From assembly GCA_963971535.1 (NCBI GenBank), contig OZ020598.1:99445674-99509673 (forward strand): a stretch of DNA of 64,000 nt, given 5' to 3'. Under the pieces are notes generated by a model. It ran no database searches. It saw only the letters and a list, made by a program, of their open reading frames with translations, and was not told where the DNA came from. Below are positions 1-10,408 of this stretch, one piece after another. Origin of the DNA: Notolepis coatsorum (Eukaryota; Chordata; Actinopteri; Aulopiformes; Paralepididae). A program made the position numbers and the translations under genes. How positions within the stretch are numbered: the first letter of the stretch is position 1; each line of letters starts with the position of its first letter.

Positions 1-93
1 GGCTTGCACGGAGGCTGCCGAGGCGAGTCTGCGCCGGAGGAAGTGGCTATCGGCGGCAAGAGAGGTCGGTCGTTCTTCGGGACCCAGGATGAG

Positions 94-281
94 GTTCGGG
101 AGCCACAGCTAACACCGGCGGGCCGCTACGGGGGAGCACCGGAGGGGTGTCGGGAATTCGTCACCCAGTGTTCACTCGTGTTTCAGCTACAGCCACGCTC
201 ATTCCCCTCCGCTACTTCCCGGGTGGCTTATATCATCACCCTCCTCACTGGTCGAGCGCTCTCCTGGGCTACGGCTGAATG
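94..281 (+). pseudogene. Ty3/Gypsy-type retrotransposon gag fragment
   Basis: The reading frame contains a stretch reading REFVTQCSLVFQLQPRSFP followed by AYIITLLTGRALSWATAEWE. This is the conserved start of the retrotransposon gag/capsid domain of Ty3/Gypsy elements and of genes derived from them (PEG10/RTL type). Capsid proteins of this family build the retrotransposon particle. Only about 60 residues remain. The match stops near base 282, where the sequence becomes an L1 ORF2 fragment in another frame. There is no zinc knuckle, protease or polymerase. The family call rests on motif recognition and the rest is decayed. Confidence 0.7.
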
Positions 282-740
282 GGAAAATTTGTCAGTGATC
301 TGCCACCATTTTGTTTGTCGCAGAATGGTTTCCGTTACCTGGGTATTAACATAGCCCACTCCCTCTCTTCGTTAATTAGGGACAATATCACAACATTTGT
401 CATGGATATTAAATCTGATCTGAAACGGTGGGACTATTTCCATATCTCTTTGGCAGGCAGAATTAACTCTGTTAAAATGAATATTCTGCCAAGATTTGTA
501 TTTCTTTTTCAATCCCTCCCGGTGTTCTTACCTAAATAATTTTTTCAAATGTTAGACAAATCTATTTCTAAATGTATCTGGGCGGGCAAGAGTCCAAGGG
601 CACGCAGAGCGCTTCTCCAGAAAAGCAAAAGTGAAGGTGGTCTTGCACTGCCCAACCTTCTACACTACTACTGGGCTGCAAACCTTCAGAGAATTCAAAA
701 ATTTGTAAAATCTGGAACCAATTTAGGAAACACTTTAGGC
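282..740 (+). pseudogene. L1-clade LINE ORF2 C-terminal fragment
   Basis: Two frames together encode a piece of the region downstream of the L1 reverse transcriptase. First comes FRYLGINI, then LAGRINSVKMNILPRFVFLF (to about 536), then after a frameshift near 537-549 CIWAGKSPRARRALLQKSK and GGLALPNLLHYYWAANLQ. The same landmarks recur in the long L1 copy at 31775-32100, which supports the call. The fragment is bounded on the left by gag sequence and on the right by a TTAA at 741-744. It is a dead fragment. Confidence 0.75.
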
Positions 741-744
741 TTAA

Positions 745-835
745 CCTCTTACGCCCGTGCGGTCCGGCGGCGGCGGACCGCAAATGACATCTGGTCATAA
801 ATCAATATTTTCCAGACTTCTATAAAAGTAGTGAT
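745..835. mobile_element. Possible end of a TTAA-type DNA transposon
   Basis: Directly after a TTAA at 741-744 the L1 match stops and CCTCTTACGCCCGTG begins, followed by a GC-rich stretch with a small palindrome (GCGGTCCGGC, GGCGGACCGC). The position at a TTAA is what a piggyBac-like end would give. No matching right end was found, so this is only a possibility. Confidence 0.25.
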
Positions 836-888
836 TTTTATTTATTTATTTATATATAGTGTTATCGGAATATACGGGGTGCACTGAC

Positions 889-1812
889 TGCGCTCTGCGT
901 AACTCAACTCGTTATTATTTTGCACAGATTGCAGAAATACGGGAACGTTTTGATTATATTTAAAAGGCTTTGCCATTGTTAAACGAAACAAGTGGAATTT
1001 CGAAGCTGTAAGCAGAATACAAGTCATATGAACACCCATGATAGTGTTCTTCCCCCTTCCTACTGTAATAATAATAATTGTTAGACTAGAAGTCTTTATT
1101 TGTCATGCAGTTTAACACACACACGCGAGATGGGCGACCCACAGGAACACACACACACATGCACTGAGTCGCAGATGAAATGTCTCTCTGCACTTTTCCC
1201 ATCCCGTTGTCCTTCCCACCATGGGCAGCCGGGAGCAGATAGGGCGTCAACGTGAGCCGCGCCCCGGGGACCAATCCAAGTGCTCCTGTCCGTCTTCGTC
1301 AAGGACGCCACAGCGTTAGCGATCTGTTGTTCATGTTTTTCCATTGGGTTTATCTTATCGGGGGGGAAACCCTTGCAAGCACGGGGAGAACATGCAAACT
1401 CCACACAGGCCTGGGAGATACCCCACCTGAGTACCTGGCATCATGGAAACCTGGTCCCCAAGCGGGAATCGAACCCTGGACCTTCTTGCTGTGAGGCGAC
1501 AGTGTTAACCACTACACCACGGTGCCGCTGTATAAGAAAGAATTAAAAACACATTGCAACGAGAACAGAGGTTATTTGTTGAGTTTATGTGTATACAAAA
1601 CCCTTGCAATAAATGTGTCTTAAATGAATGAAAAGCATACATGCTCTGGATACAGGTAGCATATATCGTGTGGGTGATATGACTTGTATTCTGCTTGCAG
1701 CTTCGAAATTCCACTTATTTCGTTGTGTGTCAAAGCCTTTTATATATAAATCAAAACGTTCCCGTATTTCTGCAATCTATGCGCAAAATAATAACGAGTT
1801 GAGTTCTAACAA
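889..1812. repeat. Long inverted repeat, arms about 140 bp, holding a SINE
   Basis: The stretch at about 889-1037 reappears inverted at about 1672-1812. Shared pieces include the complement pair around CAGAATACAAGTCATATGA and ACGGGAACGTTTTGAT, with scattered differences and small indels. The roughly 630-bp spacer contains a SINE. This could be a foldback element or two opposed copies of one repeat. No target duplication was found at the outer ends. Confidence 0.6.
1076..1530 (-). mobile_element. tRNA-derived SINE (family 1)
   Basis: On the minus strand the element starts near 1530 with a pol III-type head: GGTGTAGTGGTTAACACTG as A-box region and GGTTCGATTCCCGC as B box. It runs through a unique body, a CA-rich stretch and an (ATT)n end near 1076. 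A second copy without the CA/ATT tail lies at 5445-5776, and the tail alone lies at 14029-14130. It sits in the spacer of the inverted repeat. It is not a functional tRNA gene because no cloverleaf with a matching acceptor stem is present. Confidence 0.75.
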
Positions 1813-1830
1813 AGAATGTATTACATGCTG

Positions 1831-2239
1831 GGTAGGCTGATAGAGTAAACGATGATATGAATATGAATATGATATAAGGTATACTGGTCCATCCGCGAGG
1901 ATAGCGAGGAGTCGGATAGCCATTAAATGCCATTTGAGAATATAGGCTATTAATGCAAAGCGACGGCCTATAGCCTATACATATTATTTAATGTTTTCAT
2001 AAGCGTAAAGATACAACAGCTAGATTAATGATCAAGCTAGTTTACTGTGCAGGGTTCGCAGGGCTGTGCCATGTGCTATTATATATTATACAAGTTACTG
2101 TTACATAATGTAGGCTATGGCTGCTATTATATGTAATTCATATAGGCTACCTAATACCGACAACTAAATAGATTGTATGCCTCTACAAATCATATTATAG
2201 CCAATCGAACAAAACTAATAAAGGCATTCATATTCCAGC
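1831..2239. other. AT-rich stretch without recognised content
   Basis: I see no open reading frame, repeat arm or element end here. The sequence is AT-rich with many short TATA-like and ATTATA stretches. Confidence 0.5.
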
Positions 2240-3631
2240 ATGGTTAGAATGACACACCAACGCCAAACAGTGGTTAACGAACAGTCTTTATTAGTATTTT
2301 GAGCTGTCCAGGCAGAATTGCAGCAATGGTCTTAGGGCAGGAGTCGGCAATTAGGTTTGCCCACGGGCCAAATTTCCCCCAAGCCATTGTGTGGCGGGCC
2401 AATGATAGATTTTTTTTTAACTCTGTCAAAAAAAAACGACATATACATGTTTGCACTGTCTTTTTCCTATTATAAAGTGCCTCTCACACAGTGCATAACA
2501 CATGAACAGATCAGTCATTTGATTTTAATGCAGGTGCTCGCATTATAAATCGAGATCAGTAGGGTGCATTTGATTTGAAGCACCACGGCGGGTGTATTAT
2601 ACATCGAATCTATTATTATTATTAAAACACAACACTCACCATAATGCAGGCAGCCCTGCCCTGGACTTATTATTGTTTCTGCTCCGGTCCTCCAAAAGCC
2701 ATGCTAATGTTTGAAACATGTCAAATCTCAAATGTCCACTCGCGTTTAATGCCCACCCAATGTCCACCCAACTTGAACACAGTTGCTTGCTTCATTGCCT
2801 CGTATTGCCATGTCAACACGCGAGAGTCACCGGTTGCTTATTGCGAGAGTTACCTGTTGCGTATTTTAACTATGACTCCTGTTTATTAAAAGAAGCTTTA
2901 TAGGTCGTAGGCTCCACTTCTGTCTCATCAGTTGGTATTTCCCCGTTGCAAAGAAGTTATTCAAAGACGTTTGTTTTGTTTTTGCAAACGTTCGCTCGCA
3001 TGACGGCATCCCAAACGCGGAAGTGAAAGTGAAATTCCATTGGTTCTCCCAGTCCACGTGACCATTTCTAGCATTTCAATTGGCTATAGTGACAGCCATA
3101 GATATGATGAATAGGTAGATACAGCTTCACAAAGACACTCTGGCGTCACAATGAGTGAATATTTCCTGCACGTAAAATAAACATATTCTCAAAATAACCT
3201 GACGGGCCAGAAATTATTGCTGGCAGGCCCATTTCGGCCCGCGGGCCGCCTATTGCCGATCCCTGTCTTAGGGAGTCGTTGATATCTGACATCACTGTGT
3301 ACAAGTCCGCCTTTTATTTATCCCATAACACGGGTTGTGTCTTCTTGGTTCGACAGCGCGTCCGTGAACAATCTCGCTCGTGGAGTTTCTCAGAGTTCGC
3401 TCGGGTCAGTCCATTATTTCACATCCCATGGGGAGTGTTTCATGACCATATATGGATAATCATGCACAAGCATTGACGGTAAGAACAAATGGTATTTATC
3501 AATACAGAGCGTAGGACCCGTGTACGTACGGTTGATAAATACCGATATTTCTGTGCGTACACACATTCTAAATTCTGAGCTTAAGTACGAAAATAGAACA
3601 CTTTCTAAGAATTGTTGATAAATGAGGGCCC
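2240..3631. mobile_element. Harbinger-I type element fragment, split by a hAT
   Basis: The left part (about 2240-2337) resembles the region next to the Myb-like gene's 3' end in the two Harbinger-I copies (compare CACCAACGCCAAA at about 52022 and the complement near 16330). The right part (3274-3631) ends in GTTGATAAATGAGGGCCC, the same terminal motif as Harbinger-I copies A and B. The middle is a 928-bp hAT insertion. No transposase or Myb-like reading frame survives. I did not find a left terminal repeat. Confidence 0.55.
2338..3265. mobile_element. hAT non-autonomous transposon with 8-bp duplication
   Basis: The ends are CAGGAGTCGGCAAT on the left and, reading inward from the right, CAGGGATCGGCAAT. 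These are typical hAT (Charlie-like) inverted repeats, followed on each side by ggcccgcgggcc-type sequence. A perfect 8-bp target duplication TCTTAGGG lies at 2330-2337 and 3266-3273. The 928 bp contain no transposase reading frame, so the element depended on an enzyme made elsewhere. Confidence 0.9.
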
Positions 3632-3637
3632 TGAAGA

Positions 3638-4211
3638 AAATGAGCGACAACATTGAGAAGCTCATCACACCCGATATGGTTGAGAGGTTCCTGATGAGCG
3701 AGGCTTCAAAGGAGGCTGAAAGACTATTGGAACAACTACCGGCAACACCTCTCCTTCAACACCCGTTTGTGCTGATGCACGACTTCCTGATGACCCATCT
3801 GGTGATCGACAATGCCAGCAGGGCTGGTGTAATGGCAACAATGTTGGTGGATGAGGTGAACAAGGCCAGGCTACTGGAAGGATCCTTCATCATATCAGTG
3901 AAGAAGCACAAAACAGCGTGGCACAGTGGCCCAGCAAAGTTGATAGCCAGTCCAAAATTGTACAGCCAACTGTCAAGCTATATTGCTCACTACCGGCCAA
4001 CAAACGATGGCAATGTGTTCCTTTCCTGGAGCGGCAAGGCGCTGGAGTCCAGCCAGCCTGGAGTAAGGCTGGGCTCTCCACAACCTTCACCACGACGCTG
4101 ATGAGGAAGAGTGCTGTAACACAAGTCCATGAAAAAGTGCCCATGATGAAGGGTCAGCTAGCTGACTTAATGGTGCACCGCGTGGAGACGGCATCAAAAA
4201 CATACCGGTAA
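3638..4211 (+). pseudogene. Tyrosine-recombinase-like (Crypton-type) gene fragment
   Basis: About 190 residues in two frames resemble the catalytic part of the tyrosine-recombinase-like proteins found in many fish genomes. Visible landmarks are LVIDNASRAGVMATM (likely catalytic Arg), VSVKKHKTAW-like IISVKKHKTAW (Lys), FLSWSGKAL, then after a frameshift near 4060-4080 TLMRKSAVTQVHEK and LMVHRVETASKTYR (likely His and Tyr). Enzymes of this class cut and rejoin DNA through a tyrosine. The frame shift and the missing N-terminal region make it a pseudogene. It starts just after the end of the Harbinger fragment. Crypton origin is my inference; a domesticated relative is possible. Confidence 0.6.
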
Positions 4212-4375
4212 TGCACGTTATTGGAAGTTATTACAGGTTATAGTTTTCTGGCTTTATCTGTGTTTTTTAAATATTTAAAGGATAAGTTGAGCAAATAACA
4301 CTTGAAGCCCCATTTGTAGAGTCCCACGCATGTTTCTATGATGTACAGGTCAAAATGTATTATCCTTTAATAAGT

Positions 4376-4727
4376 GGGGCGGCTATGGCTCAGAGGTAGA
4401 GCGGGTCGTCCAATGATTGAAGGGTTGGTGGTTCGAATCCCGCTCAAGCCCTTGTCCATCCAATTGCCGTTGTGTCCCTGGGCAAGACACTTAACCCACA
4501 TTGCCTCGTATGAATGTGTATGCATGTGAATGAATGTTGGTGGTGGTCGGAGGGGCCGTAGACGATGATTGTTCGCCACGCTTCCGTCAGTCTGCCTCAG
4601 GGCAGCTCTGGCTACAATTGTAGCTTACCACCACCGGTATGACTGTGTATGAATGAATAATGGACTCTGTGAAGCGCTCTGGGTGTCATGAAGAGCGCTA
4701 TATAAATCCAAGCCATTATTATTATTA
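4376..4727 (+). mobile_element. tRNA-derived SINE (family 2) with LINE-like tail
   Basis: The head GGCTCAGAGGTAGAGCGGG and GGTGGTTCGAATCCCGC are A- and B-box-like pol III promoter parts of a tRNA. A body follows, and a tail (GTGAAGCGCTCTGGGTGTC, GAGCGCTATATAAATCCA) of the kind shared with fish LINE 3' ends, finishing in (ATT)n. The length of about 350 bp is usual for fish SINEs. The tail abuts the TTAA that opens the next MITE. Confidence 0.8.
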
Positions 4728-4731
4728 TTAA

Positions 4732-5350
4732 CTCTTTACCCACGGAGACTTGGGATCTCCTGTTGATCTCCTCTCAACTCTCCAACGGTTCAAGAGCGCC
4801 ATCTGGTGGCCGATCGCCCTAACAGGAAGTGACGCGCCGGAAGTGAATGAATGAATGAATGAATGAATGAATGAATGAATGAAAACTTTATTTAACAGAT
4901 TGCAGAATGGGTACAATACAGTACGGCTCAATACATACAATTGTTAAGGGGATGCAGACCTGAGAAAGACGTTTGTCTTGTTTCCACCAGGGTCCCCCAT
5001 TATTAAGTGGTGCTCATCCATATTCGGTCCGGGCACTCGCTATCGTTAGCGGGACTCTAGCTCGACACACTGGACAGCGATCAGTTGCCAATAACTCGAT
5101 AAACAACATGATTTGGACGTATATACTATTATACAACCTGGAAATGGATCGCATATATCAACATCCCATAATCGAGAACTTTCTGCTCCACGCTGACCAC
5201 CCAACGGTCAGAGGAAGATGCGGTAAGTTTCAGCGTGTTTGCTTATTATGATCCATATAAACTGCTGTGATCTATGTATCGCCCATACTAAATAAATGAT
5301 TTAACGTCGGCCACGGACTTATACCAGCAGATGATGAGGCAGGACATTTA
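4732..5350 (+). mobile_element. MITE family B, truncated copy, with nested repeat
   Basis: After TTAA (4728-4731) the sequence matches the MITE-B copies at 8430-10403 and 47994-48945 in several blocks. These are GAGCGCCATCTGGTGGCCGA, CAATAACTCGATAAACAAC, the block coding-like ILLYNLEMDR (5134-5165), and a conserved donor-like GGTAAGTTTCAG (5221-5232). A (GAAT)n tract and a copy of the dispersed 140-bp repeat (about 4846-4998) are inserted. The right terminal repeat is not recognisable. Confidence 0.6.
4868..4998 (-). repeat. Dispersed ~140-bp repeat (R140)
   Basis: The landmarks are GATTGCAGAATGGGTACAAT, GGGGATGCAGACC and CAGGGTCCCCCAT. The same unit occurs at 15490-15640 (+), 25077-25210 (+), 49085-49220 (-), 52682-52825 (-), and split at 57303-57373/60198-60268 (-). 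Short pieces lie at 19785-19835 and 29006-29060. One end always abuts short tandem runs such as GAAT or TTGA, as expected for the 3' end of a retroposed element. It has no pol III boxes that I can see. Confidence 0.7.
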
Positions 5351-5444
5351 GGACCTTGTACAATTATAATAATAATTTAGGATCTGCTCAGAGGTCATCA
5401 ATCGGCACACATGCGATGCATGCATGCAATTCGTATCTGCGATT

Positions 5445-5776
5445 AACCCATCCCGTTGTCCTTCCGCCCCAAGGGCAGCCGGGAGCAGACAGGCGTCAAC
5501 GAGAGCCGCGCCAGGGGACCAATCCAAGTGCTCCTGTCCGTCTTCGTCAAGGACGCCACAGCGTTAGCAATCTATTGTTGTGCATGTTTTTCCATTGGGT
5601 TTATCTTATCGGGGGGAAACCCTTGCGAGCACGGGGAGAACATGCAAACTCCACACAGAAAGGCCTGGGAGATACCCCACCTGGGTACCTGGCATCATGG
5701 AAACCTGGTCCCCAAGCAGGAATCGAACCCTGGACCTTCTTGCTGTGAGGCGACAGTGTTAACCACTACACCACCG
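5445..5776 (-). mobile_element. tRNA-derived SINE (family 1), second copy
   Basis: It is collinear with the copy at 1199-1530 over about 330 bp, including the B box (complement of GAATCGAACCCTGGA) and the body motif GTCCGTCTTCGTCAAGGACG. It lacks the CA/ATT tail of the first copy. An adjacent SINE of another family follows at 5800-6045. Confidence 0.75.
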
Positions 5777-5799
5777 TTGAAAGTTGAATTGAACGTTTT

Positions 5800-6045
5800 A
5801 ATATGGTCAACAAAAAAAAAAAATGTTGTTACTTTATTTTTTAGCGTTTATCGCTTTTTTTTCTCCTGGTCAAGCATGACAGACAGAAACAGGTTGAATG
5901 GGATGTAGAGTAGGGGAAGACACTGAGAAAATACGGCGGGTCCGGGAATCGAACTTGTGTACCCCAGATCCGTGACGAGCACAGTTGTCCCCGACGCAGA
6001 AATAGCACTGAGGTACGCGGTGAGCTACGGGAGCTCGCCCATATC
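5800..6045 (-). mobile_element. tRNA-derived SINE (family 3)
   Basis: Read on the minus strand, it starts near 6040 with GAGCTCCCGTAGCTCACCGC (A-box-like), then AAGTTCGATTCCCGGACC (B-box-like), then a short body and an A-rich end near 5810. It has the standard SINE layout. No other copy was found in the window. Confidence 0.6.
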
Positions 6046-6391
6046 AAACTACATTTAATGATGTAATATATGTATTTATAGCTATAACTCGCGTTCTGCA
6101 GAATGCTGCAGAAAACGATAAAAACATATTTATACTTTAGACCGTATTTTAGTATGAATATGTGAATGAAAAAGTAGAATGTTTATGGCTATGTGTCTAA
6201 TCTGCCCGTCGCTTATCAAAGACTCATTTTCCAGTCAACATTGTTGTAGCAGATTTTTTATTTTTTTTATCCACCTTTTCTCCCATTTTTCTATTTTTTC
6301 TCCCATCCCAATTTCGTATCATCCAATTCAACCCTCCCCTGTCACGAACGCTGTTTCTTGCCTCCCACAAGCCGGCTGCAATGTGGACTAA

Positions 6392-7523
6392 AGGCCTCTA
6401 CATGCTACAGCAACTTCAAAGCAACTTCAACACAACATCGGCGCGATTTCAACGCGCTTGTTGCAGAGAGTCTTGTAGACTGTGTTGCGAGGATGTTGTG
6501 TACCTGTCTCCAAAATCTAATCTAAACACCTGTTGCGTTGGTATTGCGTAGCAGTGATTGGTTGGTAGTGAATGGGGGCGGGGCTGTCATAGAATAATAT
6601 TGGTCCGACTCCCGCAGCGAGGAATACCATCCGCCATTGTTGTAGCCAGCAAGCTATGCTATCAATATTAGCTAAATAATTAGCGTCATAACTGGCCTTT
6701 TTCTGAAAACCCAAGCACATATTGTTCCATAGCATACGCCTTCAGTTGATCATGACAAATCCTCTCTTACCTTGACGATTAAAAAGCCTCCATAATTTAG
6801 TAAATAAAGCTGTAGCCAGCCAGCTAGCATTGGTGCTATTCAAAATGCTATCCACATTAGCTACATAGCTAACCAACTAAATACAATGGTATCCTGAGGT
6901 AATGTTAAAAACAACGTTTGCTAGTCGAAATGACTGGACACACAGGGACAAGTTAAACATCAATCAATTAATTTATTCCAACAGGTAGTTTGAGCTGCAT
7001 GTGAGCCGGTCTTTCTCTCCTCTCCATTGGAAACTAATGAAGTTACGTTAAAAAACACAGAACCGGCTGACAAAAGTTAAGCTGCTAGCAACAGACACTA
7101 TAATACTTCCGGTCGGGGGATTTCAAAATAAAAGAGCGACGACTAAAAGCACCGGAAATACGTTTATTTTGTACATTATCTAACATTAACACGAACCTAA
7201 ACTAACTTTAGATTAGTTTAGGTTCGTGTAACGTTAGATATTGTAAAAAATGTACGTATTTACGGTGCTTTTAGACTCGCTCTTTTATTTTGAAACCCCC
7301 CGCCCGGAAGTAAAAATTATGCTTATTTTTCTGCTTGTTATCAATGGGTTGGTTGAGAAGGGAAGCGTCATCTATCTAGGGAACCTAGCTACATACGGGG
7401 TACAATGTTACATAGGCTGCGCGTTGATTTTGCAGAAGCATAAAGGTAGAGTGTCTAAAACACTGTTGCTTTGTCGATGTTGTGGTGCAGTTGCTTTGAA
7501 GTTGCTGTAGCATGTAGAGGCCT
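6392..7523. mobile_element. PIF/Harbinger-type MITE, TAA duplication
   Basis: The terminal inverted repeats of about 33 bp begin AGGCCTCTACATGCTACAGC at both ends. TAA lies on both sides (6389-6391 and 7524-7526), matching the TWA target of PIF/Harbinger elements. Comparison with the uninterrupted SINE copy at 62732-63196 supports the empty site. No transposase frame is present. The centre holds a long palindrome (7106-7310). Confidence 0.85.
7106..7310. repeat. Long palindrome, arms about 100 bp
   Basis: The left arm from CTTCCGGTCGGGGG to CACGAACCTAAACTAA is mirrored, with small gaps, by TTAGTTTAGGTTCGTG to CCCCCCGCCCGGAAG. The spacer is under 10 bases. Transcribed, it would form a near-continuous hairpin. 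It lies inside the Harbinger MITE and may be a nested foldback element. Confidence 0.85.
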
Positions 7524-8429
7524 TAAGTCATACATAGCACGAGTCCCCTCCGATACTTGAGGTAACAGCAGTCGCATCTTTTCACCTGCGCAGCTCGATC
7601 TCTCAGTGGCGAGGAGTAACGCGTGGGAGGCTCACGCTGCCCCCGACACTTCCTGATTCTACTGCGCAGGCGCACCAACTGACCTGTAGGAGTCGCTGTC
7701 CACAACGCCCGATCCCCACCCATCAGTTTCCCACCCCCTAATACGGCCAATGTGTATTAGTACGGACGACCAGCTAAACTGAAAGCAATGTGGAGCGCTG
7801 GGCTCGAACAGGCGAGCCCAGCGTCTCCAGTATCCGTGGCGAGCGCCTTGCCCACTACGCCACGTAGCCGCCCAGCAGATTGTTTTTTTATCGCTTTTCC
7901 GTTTTCTAGCATTTTGAAAATCACTCGTTTTCACGGAAAAAATAACACATTCCATGATAATTGCCTTTTACTGGAATATTCTAGAATGTTGTCATTGTTC
8001 GGCCTATTTATGAATCGTTTTCAAATAAACGCTAGATTATCGATAGTATATGTGACCGCGTCCAGCGAGCGTGCCTACAAGTCGGCGTCCTGAGTTCCTT
8101 ACAAAAAGGATTTTTTTTCTTTTTTTTTTGTTAATTTCCGTTTTTGTTTTTTATATATACTTACAGTTCGAGGGTTGAAGAACATATTTAGTATAACAGC
8201 GAACATATATAATAACTCTAATTGTGTTTAAATTGTGTTTAAAAATGGCTCCTTGAGACAGACTCTGATCCTCGTCTCACGAAGCCGTGGGGGCTGTCCC
8301 ATGGGCTGTCCCATTTTTGCATGTGAAAGGCTGCTGTTAATGTGAGGTACGCCCACACTAGTGTGTTTATATTCACAGAACCTGTACCCCACAGAACACT
8401 TTTTTGCTGCTCAGATAACACACCGTTAA

Positions 8430-10403
8430 CACTTTGATTGCCATGGGTTAAATTCATGATATACCATCCCTTGCCAGCTCTATTTAACATGGAGAAGTTC
8501 CCCTTCTTTGCAGGGCTATAACTTTTTAAATTCTATTGCTAGATTGCCATTATTAGGGCCCATTCAATGTCCTATATGTATTGTTCATGGTGTAGCAACG
8601 TTAAACTTTTTCATTCACATATTCATACTAAAATATGGTCTAAAGCAGGGGTAGGCAACCCTAGGCACGCGTGCCTGCATAGGCACGCGGGGGCATTTTC
8701 ATAGGCACAGGGGGCAGCAAAAAAAATATTATAGTTTTTTATTTTTTTTGCTTTGAAATATTATAGTGAAATATTTTGCACTGTTGTCGCATTTATCTTG
8801 TTGAAATCCTCCCACAGGTTCTTTTTACTACCACATATTAGACCCTTTATTTGTTTATTATTTCAATTTAGCTGGAAATACATTGCTACATCATTCAGTA
8901 ACATTTGCAGAGCCTTATAGCAAAAACATTATTACGGTCACCATTGTGACCAGTGGGATTAATCAACACATTTTATTATTTATTTTTCTATTTCATTGAA
9001 CATTGCACATGTTAAAAGCAATTTTTTTTTACTCAATGTGAGTATTACCAAGTCAACTTGTGTTCTTAAAACAATGACAATAAACATAGTTTTATTAGGT
9101 TGAAATAATGTGGTTGTGTACTTATTTTTCTGTTAACTTATTATGGGTTGAAAACTGAAAACCTTAATGCACAGTAACTGAACTCAATATTTTTAAGTTC
9201 TGGTAACTTATTATTATTATTTTTTTTACAGTGTAGTCTTGCAATCAATCAAAACTTATTTACACGATATACCTCACATTCACCCTCCATTCACATCCTG
9301 GTGTTCTCCTAGTGTTCTCCATTAGGCCTGTAGGTGGAGCTATGACAGCACACGTACAGTACACACCGATGGTGTGTGATGTGTCCAAAAATGAATGGGC
9401 AAATGTGAGTGAAATGGTTGCACTGTATGCAGCTGTTTGTCTGCATTGCATCCCCCCCCCCACCCCCCAACTCAGATTTAGGGTTGATACAACCATCATA
9501 ATAATATTGTTAATAATAATGATGTAATAATGTAAAAATTATCATTAAAAATACCTGATGAGAAAATTGCATGGACGATGCATGGAATATTGTTGAGGCA
9601 CACTAGTTACAACTATATTTCAAACAGGCACTCCATGTCAAAAAGGTTGCTGACCCCTGGTCTAAAGTATAAGTATGTTTTCATCTCTTTCTGCAGCTTT
9701 CTCCAGAACGTGATTTATAGCCCCAAATGCATTATATTGATGATCAAATACAGTTTGGTAGGAATCTGTGCGAGATAAAAAATGTCAACTGGATGTACTT
9801 CTAGGAGTTACTACACGTCATCTGATGTTGACCGGATGGGCGAGGGGGGGCATTTATAATTCCGTGGGCAACGTTATACCATTCATCTAATGTGGGTCAT
9901 ATGTTCATCATAGCAGTTTATATCGAACACGGTAATACTACACGCTAAAACTCACCCCAGTCTCCTCGGGCCGTTGGGCGATCAGCGTGGAGTAGACAGT
10001 TTTCCATTATGGGATGTCGAAATACCCGATCCATTTCCAGGTTGTATAATAGTATATACGTCCAAATCATGTTGTTTTTTCGAGTTATTTCCACCGATCG
10101 ATGTTCACTGTGTGAAGACGGAGTCTCTCTAACATTAGCGAGTGCCCGGACCACATATGGAGTGAGTCCTACCGGTTCAAAGGTTGACATCCGGTTTCGA
10201 TCTGCCGATCGGCCACCAGATGGCGCTCTTGAACCGCTAGAGGGTTGAGAGGAGATCAGCACTGTGTGTCAAGGCTGCGGAGAGGAAATATGATTTCGAT
10301 CACAGATTTTTGAAATATTAATATCAAAGACGAGTTACGGCGTCCTCTGCAACTTGAGCATGGCGGGGAATGACGAGTTCCGGCGTTTTCGGCAGTTAAA
10401 GTG
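8430..10403 (-). mobile_element. MITE family B, full copy opened by a hAT
   Basis: It is flanked by TTAA at 8426-8429 and 10404-10407. The ends read CACTTTGATTGCC and, inward from the right, CACTTTAACTGCC. TTAA plus a CAC-starting end is typical of piggyBac-family MITEs. With the hAT at 8646-9659 taken out, the remainder is the reverse of the copy at 47994-48945, including the LYNLEMDR block and its donor-like site. Its right TTAA lies two bases before the ATG of the frame at 10409. Confidence 0.8.
8646..9659. mobile_element. hAT non-autonomous transposon, 8-bp duplication
   Basis: The ends are CAGGGGTAGGCAACC and, inward from the right, CAGGGGTCAGCAACC. A perfect duplication GTCTAAAG lies at 8638-8645 and 9660-9667. 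The left end continues with a small palindromic run of GGCACGCG units. No transposase frame was found. The part around 9000-9235 is AT-rich and may be a further insertion that I cannot classify. Confidence 0.9.
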
Positions 10404-10408
10404 TTAAC

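Larger units (their letters stand above)
6256..7873 (-). mobile_element. tRNA-derived SINE (family 4), split by a Harbinger MITE
   Basis: Read on the minus strand, the head at 7873 is GGGCGGCTACGTGG. The same element lies intact at 62732-63196 and shortened at 34198-34437. The tail near 6256-6390 matches the tail of the 62732 copy (complement of CCGGCTGCAATGTGGAC). A target duplication AGCAGATT flanks it (6248-6255 and 7874-7881). A 1132-bp Harbinger-type insertion divides it at a TAA. Confidence 0.8.
6046..8090 (-). mobile_element. MITE family A/B mosaic, opened by a SINE
   Basis: The segment 6085-6175 matches the inner part of MITE-B (CTGCAGAATGCTGCAGAAAA, TATGAATATGTGAATGAAAA). 6176-6247 and 7882-8080 match MITE-A in minus orientation (TAATCTGCCCGTCGCTTATC; TTTTACTGGAATATTC; CAAATAAACGCTAGA). 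The MITE-A part is interrupted at AGCAGATT by a SINE that itself carries a Harbinger MITE. No clean terminal repeats remain at either end. Confidence 0.6.

Noticed and set aside
94-281. A domesticated gag gene of the PEG10/RTL type
   Set aside because: Only about 60 residues remain and the frame runs straight into an L1 fragment, so it is a scrap.
1440-1530. tRNA gene on the minus strand at the SINE head
   Set aside because: Only A- and B-box-like sequences are present. The acceptor and anticodon stems do not pair, the sequence continues into a SINE body, and a second copy exists.
4376-4450. tRNA gene at 4376
   Set aside because: It has a tRNA-like head but runs into a 350-bp SINE body and an ATT tail; no closing acceptor stem.
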